Assembly (NCBI RefSeq): GCF_023218175.1
Contig: NZ_JALPTH010000008.1
Coordinates: 1-64,000 of the forward strand
Length of the DNA: 64,000 nt
Origin: Streptomyces lichenis
GTDB taxonomy: Bacteria > Actinomycetota > Actinomycetes > Streptomycetales > Streptomycetaceae
Direction: 5' to 3'
The notes under the pieces are model-generated. The model did not search any database, was not told the origin of the DNA, and saw only the letters and a program-made list of their open reading frames with translations. Both the position numbers and the translations under genes were made by a program. Positions 61,182 to 64,000 of this stretch are shown in pieces; position 1 is the first letter of the stretch, and each line of letters opens with the position of its first letter.

Positions 61182-62395
61182 CGCAGCGCACTGAGCCAGG
61201 AGCGACGCCGGAAGCGACGCCGGGAGCGACGCGGGGAACAGCACCGGGAGCGGTCCGGGAGACCACCGTCGGCGTCGGCGGTGCGGCGGAGAGCACCGAC
61301 ATGGTGCTCAACATCGGCCCCCAGCACCCCTCCACCCACGGGGTGCTCCGGCTGCGCCTGGTGCTGGACGGCGAGCTGATCAAGCACGCCGAACCGGTCG
61401 TCGGCTATATGCACCGCGGCGCGGAGAAGCTGTTCGAGGCGCGGGACTACCGGCAGATCATCATGCTGGCCAACCGGCACGACTGGCTCTCGGCGTTCTC
61501 CAACGAGCTGGGCGTGGTGATGGCCGTGGAGCGGATGCTCGGCATGGAGGTGCCCGAGCGCGCGGTGTGGACGCGCACCCTGCTCGCGGAGCTGAACCGG
61601 GTGCTCAACCATCTGATGTTCCTCGGCTCGTACCCGCTCGAACTGGGCGGTATCACCCCGATCTTCCACGCCTTCCGGGAGCGGGAGGACCTCCAGCAGG
61701 TGATGGAGGAGGTCTCCGGCGGCCGGATGCACTACATGTTCAACCGGGTCGGCGGCCTGAAGGAGGACCTGCCCGCCGGCTGGCTGGGGCGGGCCCGGGC
61801 GGCCGTCGCCGAGGTGCGCTCCCGGATGGACGTCTACGACCGGCTGGTGCTCGGCAACGAGATCTTCCGCGGCCGCACCCGGGGCGTGGGCGTACTCCCG
61901 CCGGAGGCCGTGCACGCGTACGGGGTGAGCGGGCCGATCGCCCGCGCCTCCGGCGTCGACTTCGACCTGCGCCGCGACGAGCCGTATCTGGCGTACGGGG
62001 AGCTGGCCGACGTACTGGAGGTGGTGGTCCGCGAGGAGGGCGACTGCCTGGCCCGCTTCGAGTGCCTGCTCAGCCAGACGCACAACGCGCTGGCGCTGGC
62101 CGACGCCTGCCTGGACCGGATCGCCGAGCTGCCGCCCGGGCCGATCAACCAGCGGCTGCCCAAGGTCCTGAAGGCCCCCGAGGGCCACACCTACGCCTGG
62201 ACCGAGAACCCGCTCGGCATCAACGGCTACTACCTGGTGTCCAAGGGCGAGAAGACCCCCTACCGGCTCAAGCTCCGCTCGGCCTCCTACAACAACATCC
62301 AGGCGCTGACCGAGCTGCTGCCCGGCACCCTGGTCGCCGACATGGTCGCCATCCTGGGCTCGTTCTTCTTCGTCGTCGGCGACATTGACAAGTAG
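61178..62395 (+). CDS. nuoD: NADH-quinone oxidoreductase subunit D (stand-alone copy)
   Basis: The 405-residue protein is a full NuoD/49-kDa subunit: [109 protein letters not shown] and VVGDIDK at the end. Arg80 in MHRG corresponds to the NDUFS2 arginine methylated by NDUFAF7. The first 40 residues are a low-complexity [11 protein letters not shown] tail. No other nuo gene is near, so it is a second or dispersed copy. Whether it enters complex I is unknown. Confidence 0.95.
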   Translation: MTQRTEPGATPEATPGATRGTAPGAVRETTVGVGGAAESTDMVLNIGPQHPSTHGVLRLRLVLDGELIKHAEPVVGYMHRGAEKLFEARDYRQIIMLANRHDWLSAFSNELGVVMAVERMLGMEVPERAVWTRTLLAELNRVLNHLMFLGSYPLELGGITPIFHAFREREDLQQVMEEVSGGRMHYMFNRVGGLKEDLPAGWLGRARAAVAEVRSRMDVYDRLVLGNEIFRGRTRGVGVLPPEAVHAYGVSGPIARASGVDFDLRRDEPYLAYGELADVLEVVVREEGDCLARFECLLSQTHNALALADACLDRIAELPPGPINQRLPKVLKAPEGHTYAWTENPLGINGYYLVSKGEKTPYRLKLRSASYNNIQALTELLPGTLVADMVAILGSFFFVVGDIDK

Positions 62396-62421
62396 CTCGC
62401 GGGGCCTTTCCGCTCGTCCCG

Positions 62422-63768
62422 TCAGCCGACCGCGTTGCGGCGCAGCCCCACCACGTCGATCTGCTCGGTCTCGTCATGGGCGGTGAGGTCGATGACCTTG
62501 CCCACCGCCCGCCGCTCCGGTCCGCGCCGCGCCTGGTGGTGGGCGAGTGCCTCCTCGCCGACCACGTCGGCCAGGTCCTCGTCCTCACCGACGGAGGCCG
62601 CGCCGGTGTCCTTGACGGCGCCCGGACCCGCACCCGTACCGGTGTCCGTGGCCGTGCCGCCGCCTGCGCCCCCTTCCGCCCCGGTACCACTGGCCGACTG
62701 CCCCGGCCCCGCGCCGAAGAAGTCGAACCCGCCCTGGAGCCGAGGCACCGGACCGCGTCGCCCGGCCGGCACGATGGCCGCCGCCGGCGCCACCGCCCTC
62801 ATCCCCCCGCCCGGACCGCCCTTCCCAGGACCGTCCGCCCCCGCGCCGCCGTTGCCGCGGCCGACCGCCCCCGCAGCGCCACTGCCAGAGCCGCCCGTCC
62901 CCACGCCGCCCTTCCCGGGACCGCCCTTTTCCGGGCCGTGGCCGTCCGTCCCCGGACCGTCCGCCCAGGGTCCGCCGGCGTCCGGGGCGTGCGTCCCGGG
63001 AACCGCCACCTCACCAGCGCCGACCGCCCCGGCCGCCCCAACCGAAGCCGCCTTCCGGCCCACCGCACCCACACCCGAGCCCGGGCCCTCGTGGTCCGCC
63101 GCACCCTCACGGGCCACCGCGTCCACATCCCCACCCGCGCCCGCATCCGCACCCTTCGCCTCCCGGGCCGCGTCCTGCGCGGTCGCGTTCCGGGTCAGTT
63201 CGGCGAGGGCGCGGGCCGCCTGGCGGTAGGCGTTCGCGGTCGGGGTGGAGCGGGCCGCCGGGAGTGCCGGGGGCCCGGCCGGGGCGCCGGAGCCCGCCGG
63301 GGCGTCCGGCGCGGCGGCCTCCAGGGCGAGTCGGCGCCGCCCCTCCAGGGCGCTGGCCCGTTCGGTCTCGGCGGTCGCGTACCGGCGCAGCAGCTCCGCG
63401 TGCTCGTTGCGCAGCCGGGCCAGCTCCACCCGCTTGGTGCGGAGTTTGGCGTCCAGCTTGGCCCGCAGCTCGCGGGACTCCTCCAGGTCGGTCTCCAGCT
63501 CGGCGATCCGCTCCTCGGTGCGCCACTGGTCGCCGGCCCGCGCCCGGGTGAGCTCGGCGACCCGGCGCCCGGCGGCCCGGTCCCAACCGCGCATCAGCAC
63601 CGCCCCGGTGACCGCCGCGGCGGCCGCGGCCGCGGCCAGCAGCCGCAGGGCCAGCGGGTCCGTCGGCAGCCAGGCGGCCGCCGCGCTCAGGACGGCCGCT
63701 CCCGCCACCGCGGAGGGCGGCAGAAGCCTGTGCAGGGGTGGGGAATGGCGGTGGCGTCCACGTGGCAT
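62422..63768 (-). CDS. Membrane protein with coiled coil and disordered Gly/Ala tail
   Basis: The 448-residue protein (MPRGRHRHSPPLHRLLPP) has two N-terminal membrane helices (SAVAGAAVLSAAAAWL and LALRLLAAAAAAAAVTGAVLM). A strong coiled coil follows (about 65-145: RVAELTRARAGDQWRTEERIAELETDLEESRELRAKLDAKLRTKRVELARLRNEHAELLRRY). Then comes a very long Gly/Ala/Pro-rich stretch (about 150-380), and a conserved-looking end (GEDEDLADVVGEEALAHHQARRGPERRAVGKVIDLTAHDETEQIDVVGLRRNAVG). No function is known to me. It converges with nuoD. Confidence 0.8.
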   Translation of the reverse strand: MPRGRHRHSPPLHRLLPPSAVAGAAVLSAAAAWLPTDPLALRLLAAAAAAAAVTGAVLMRGWDRAAGRRVAELTRARAGDQWRTEERIAELETDLEESRELRAKLDAKLRTKRVELARLRNEHAELLRRYATAETERASALEGRRRLALEAAAPDAPAGSGAPAGPPALPAARSTPTANAYRQAARALAELTRNATAQDAAREAKGADAGAGGDVDAVAREGAADHEGPGSGVGAVGRKAASVGAAGAVGAGEVAVPGTHAPDAGGPWADGPGTDGHGPEKGGPGKGGVGTGGSGSGAAGAVGRGNGGAGADGPGKGGPGGGMRAVAPAAAIVPAGRRGPVPRLQGGFDFFGAGPGQSASGTGAEGGAGGGTATDTGTGAGPGAVKDTGAASVGEDEDLADVVGEEALAHHQARRGPERRAVGKVIDLTAHDETEQIDVVGLRRNAVG

Positions 63769-63907
63769 GGCCTGAAATTTACCGTGCGTAGACGGTGAAT
63801 GACATGTCCGCAAGGGAAAGTTCAGGCCTCGTTACACGCCGTCCACCCGATCCCGCCACACCCCGCCGCAGGCCCGACCAGACCCCATACCCGCGGCATT
63901 CCGCCGG

Positions 63908-64000
63908 CTAACCGCCTATCAGCTTCTTCTCCTGGAGGTAGGCCTTCGCCACATCGGCCGGCTTGGCCCGCTCGGCGTCCACCTTCCGGTTCAGTTCGAC
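63908..64000 (-). CDS. Glycine-betaine-type ABC binding protein, C-terminal fragment
   Basis: Only the last 30 codons lie in the window: VELNRKVDAERAKPADVAKAYLQEKKLIGG and a TAG stop. The pattern LNxKVDxxxxxPADVAKxYLxEKxLI is typical of the end of OpuAC/ProX/OsmF osmoprotectant-binding lipoproteins. The rest of the gene lies beyond position 64000. Confidence 0.7.
   Translation of the reverse strand, partial: VELNRKVDAERAKPADVAKAYLQEKKLIGG

Overview
The window is high-GC DNA with strong third-position GC bias, frequent GTG starts, many 4-base start/stop overlaps and short or leaderless 5' ends. Together with genes such as lsr2, disA, sigE-cseABC, a BACON-domain protein and an XRE/DUF397 pair, this indicates a Streptomyces chromosome. 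The order trpS - proC - ilvD - ppx - radA - disA - mutY - sigE/cseABC - clpC - lsr2 - nadC/nadB/panC - nuoD resembles a conserved core stretch I know from Streptomyces coelicolor. That comparison is from memory, not from a search.

Layout. 1-1.7 kb: a hairpin-rich noncoding stretch, then an auxiliary trpS behind a complete trp-type attenuator (leader peptide with two Trp codons, alternative hairpins). 1.7-8.5 kb: proC, a two-gene ABC exporter with a palindrome over its start, a methyltransferase, small membrane and SH3-like proteins, and a membrane Ser/Thr kinase with a beta-propeller sensor region. 8.5-17.6 kb: ilvD, TetR plus sugar-phosphate isomerase, a Ppx/GppA-like protein, a Cys-rich protein, a one-chain sigma/anti-sigma/BACON membrane protein, a methyltransferase and a YCII-like protein. 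17.6-23.5 kb: genome maintenance and c-di-AMP genes (radA, disA, mutY), a secreted-domain membrane protein and a PAP2 phosphatase. 23.6-27.5 kb: the cell-envelope stress operon sigE-cseA-cseB-cseC.

27.6-32.1 kb: a secreted beta-propeller phytase, a divergent MFS exporter/TetR pair around a large nested operator, and a secreted M23 peptidase. 32.1-41.5 kb is the accessory region. It holds a 1002-residue NACHT (NLR-like) ATPase overlapping a HAD-fold gene, a TetR gene behind a double-palindrome leaderless promoter, several unrecognised small genes, decayed gene remnants, an XRE/DUF397 pair, and a TTA-containing resolvase-like gene coupled to an anti-sigma-type ATPase. The NACHT-HAD unit is the best candidate for an unusual (probably defence) system.

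41.5-64 kb: a PBP4-type peptidase, clpC with an upstream ClgR-like box, a primase/polymerase-like gene overlapping lsr2 tail to tail, a GNAT acetyltransferase with a BlaI regulator, and one tightly packed cofactor operon (DUF2520, panC, nadB, nadC, coaX) for CoA and NAD synthesis. After these come an ArsR regulator, a two-component pair co-transcribed with a TmrB-like ATPase, and a MidA/NDUFAF7-type methyltransferase overlapping a stand-alone nuoD, its expected substrate. A coiled-coil membrane protein follows, and the window ends inside a glycine-betaine-type binding protein gene.

Short tandem duplications are a recurring feature, often at gene ends (disA, the Cys-rich gene, the TmrB-like gene, the phytase ribosome binding site, the CseC tail). 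No tRNA, rRNA, insertion sequence or CRISPR array was seen.
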